A DNA stretch of 34,267 nucleotides from Protostelium mycophagum (Eukaryota > Evosea > Variosea > Protosteliida > Protosteliaceae): assembly GCA_002081555.1 (NCBI GenBank), contig MZNV01000705.1:1-34267 (forward strand). The letters are read 5' to 3'. The notes under the pieces are model-generated. The model did not search any database. It was not told the origin of the DNA and saw only the letters and a program-made list of their open reading frames with translations. The translations under genes and the position numbers were made by a program. Positions 34,095 through 34,267 of this stretch are shown here, one piece after another. How positions within the stretch are numbered: the stretch's first letter is position 1; each line of letters begins with the position of its first letter.

Positions 34095-34267
34095 TTATTT
34101 CATTTTGATTGTAATATTGTTCAAAGCACATATGATGCACCAGTATCTGCCGTGTTGCTGATGGTGTCCACGGAAAATATCACGGAGCACAGCAAAATGC
34201 TTCATCCAGCCAAAAGTCTGCTCAACAATTGAGCAATGCTGTGCATGCCACTTGTTGAATGCCTTCT
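34095..34267 (-). mobile_element. 3' end of a Harbinger/DDE-4-type transposase gene
   Basis: An open frame enters from the right edge and ends at TAA (34095-34097), about 57 residues. It contains the C-terminal signature of PIF/Harbinger-type DDE transposases and HARBI1 relatives: CSIVEQTFGWMKHFAVLRD, matching the family pattern R-x-x-(I/V)-E-x-x-F-G-x-(L/M)-K with its catalytic Glu, followed by CIICALNNI in place of the usual C-x-x-LHN. The catalytic Asp residues lie outside the window. No terminal inverted repeat can be seen between it and PMCA. Whether the copy is whole cannot be judged. A domesticated HARBI1-like gene is the alternative. Confidence 0.75.

Overview
This window is nuclear DNA from an intron-dense eukaryote. 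Thirteen protein genes and a transposase fragment fill about 34 kb. Nearly all genes are interrupted many times by short introns (mostly 40-60 bases, GT...AG, often ending TTGTAG or GACAG). I reconstructed exon chains by hand, using reading phase and family similarity; 11 of the 13 chains are phase-consistent from start to stop, one (9174-10182) has an unsettled junction and one (1108-2661) an uncertain start. The gene set (PI4K, VPS8, SEC14-GOLD, YME2, START, RPEL, PMCA) and the tiny introns suggest a free-living protist, perhaps an amoebozoan of the protostelid kind. That placement is inference; nothing in the window is diagnostic.

Layout from left to right: 1-1107 has no confident gene; 1108-2661 (-) is an unrecognised helical protein; 3353-7706 (+) is a PI 4-kinase III beta type; 8090-8874 (+) is a SLOG/Rossmann protein; 8885-9130 is a 67-bp perfect inverted repeat; 9174-10182 (+) is an unrecognised coiled-coil protein; 10207-10577 (-) is URM1; 10667-16465 (+) is VPS8 in 29 exons; 16582-17266 (+) is a small RPEL-repeat protein; 17380-18811 (+) is a protein with a Lys/Ala-rich then Glu-rich tail; 19109-21328 (+) is a SEC14-GOLD protein; 21454-22330 (-) is a single-pass membrane LEA-like protein; 22507-25842 (+) is YME2; 26030-27881 (+) is a START-domain protein with an unrecognised N-terminal half; 27953-29237 (-) is a class II DnaJ; 29914-33916 (+) is a plasma-membrane-type calcium pump; 34095-34267 (-) is the end of a Harbinger-like transposase.

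Five neighbours work on membranes and lipids: PI4P synthesis (PI4K), endosomal tethering (VPS8), lipid transfer (SEC14-GOLD, START) and calcium export (PMCA). I see no sign of co-regulation, so this may be chance. Two divergent pairs share short promoters: URM1/VPS8 (89 bp) and LEA-like/YME2 (176 bp).

The most unusual signal is in the introns rather than the proteins. The same short words recur in introns of unrelated genes: GAAATTTC, TGACGTCA, ATGTCAAATTGAC, CATCTACAACGAGACAG, TTTTCCCGCC and a GCGGCAAAGCCGC hairpin. This looks like a set of related or copied introns, or a shared splicing code.
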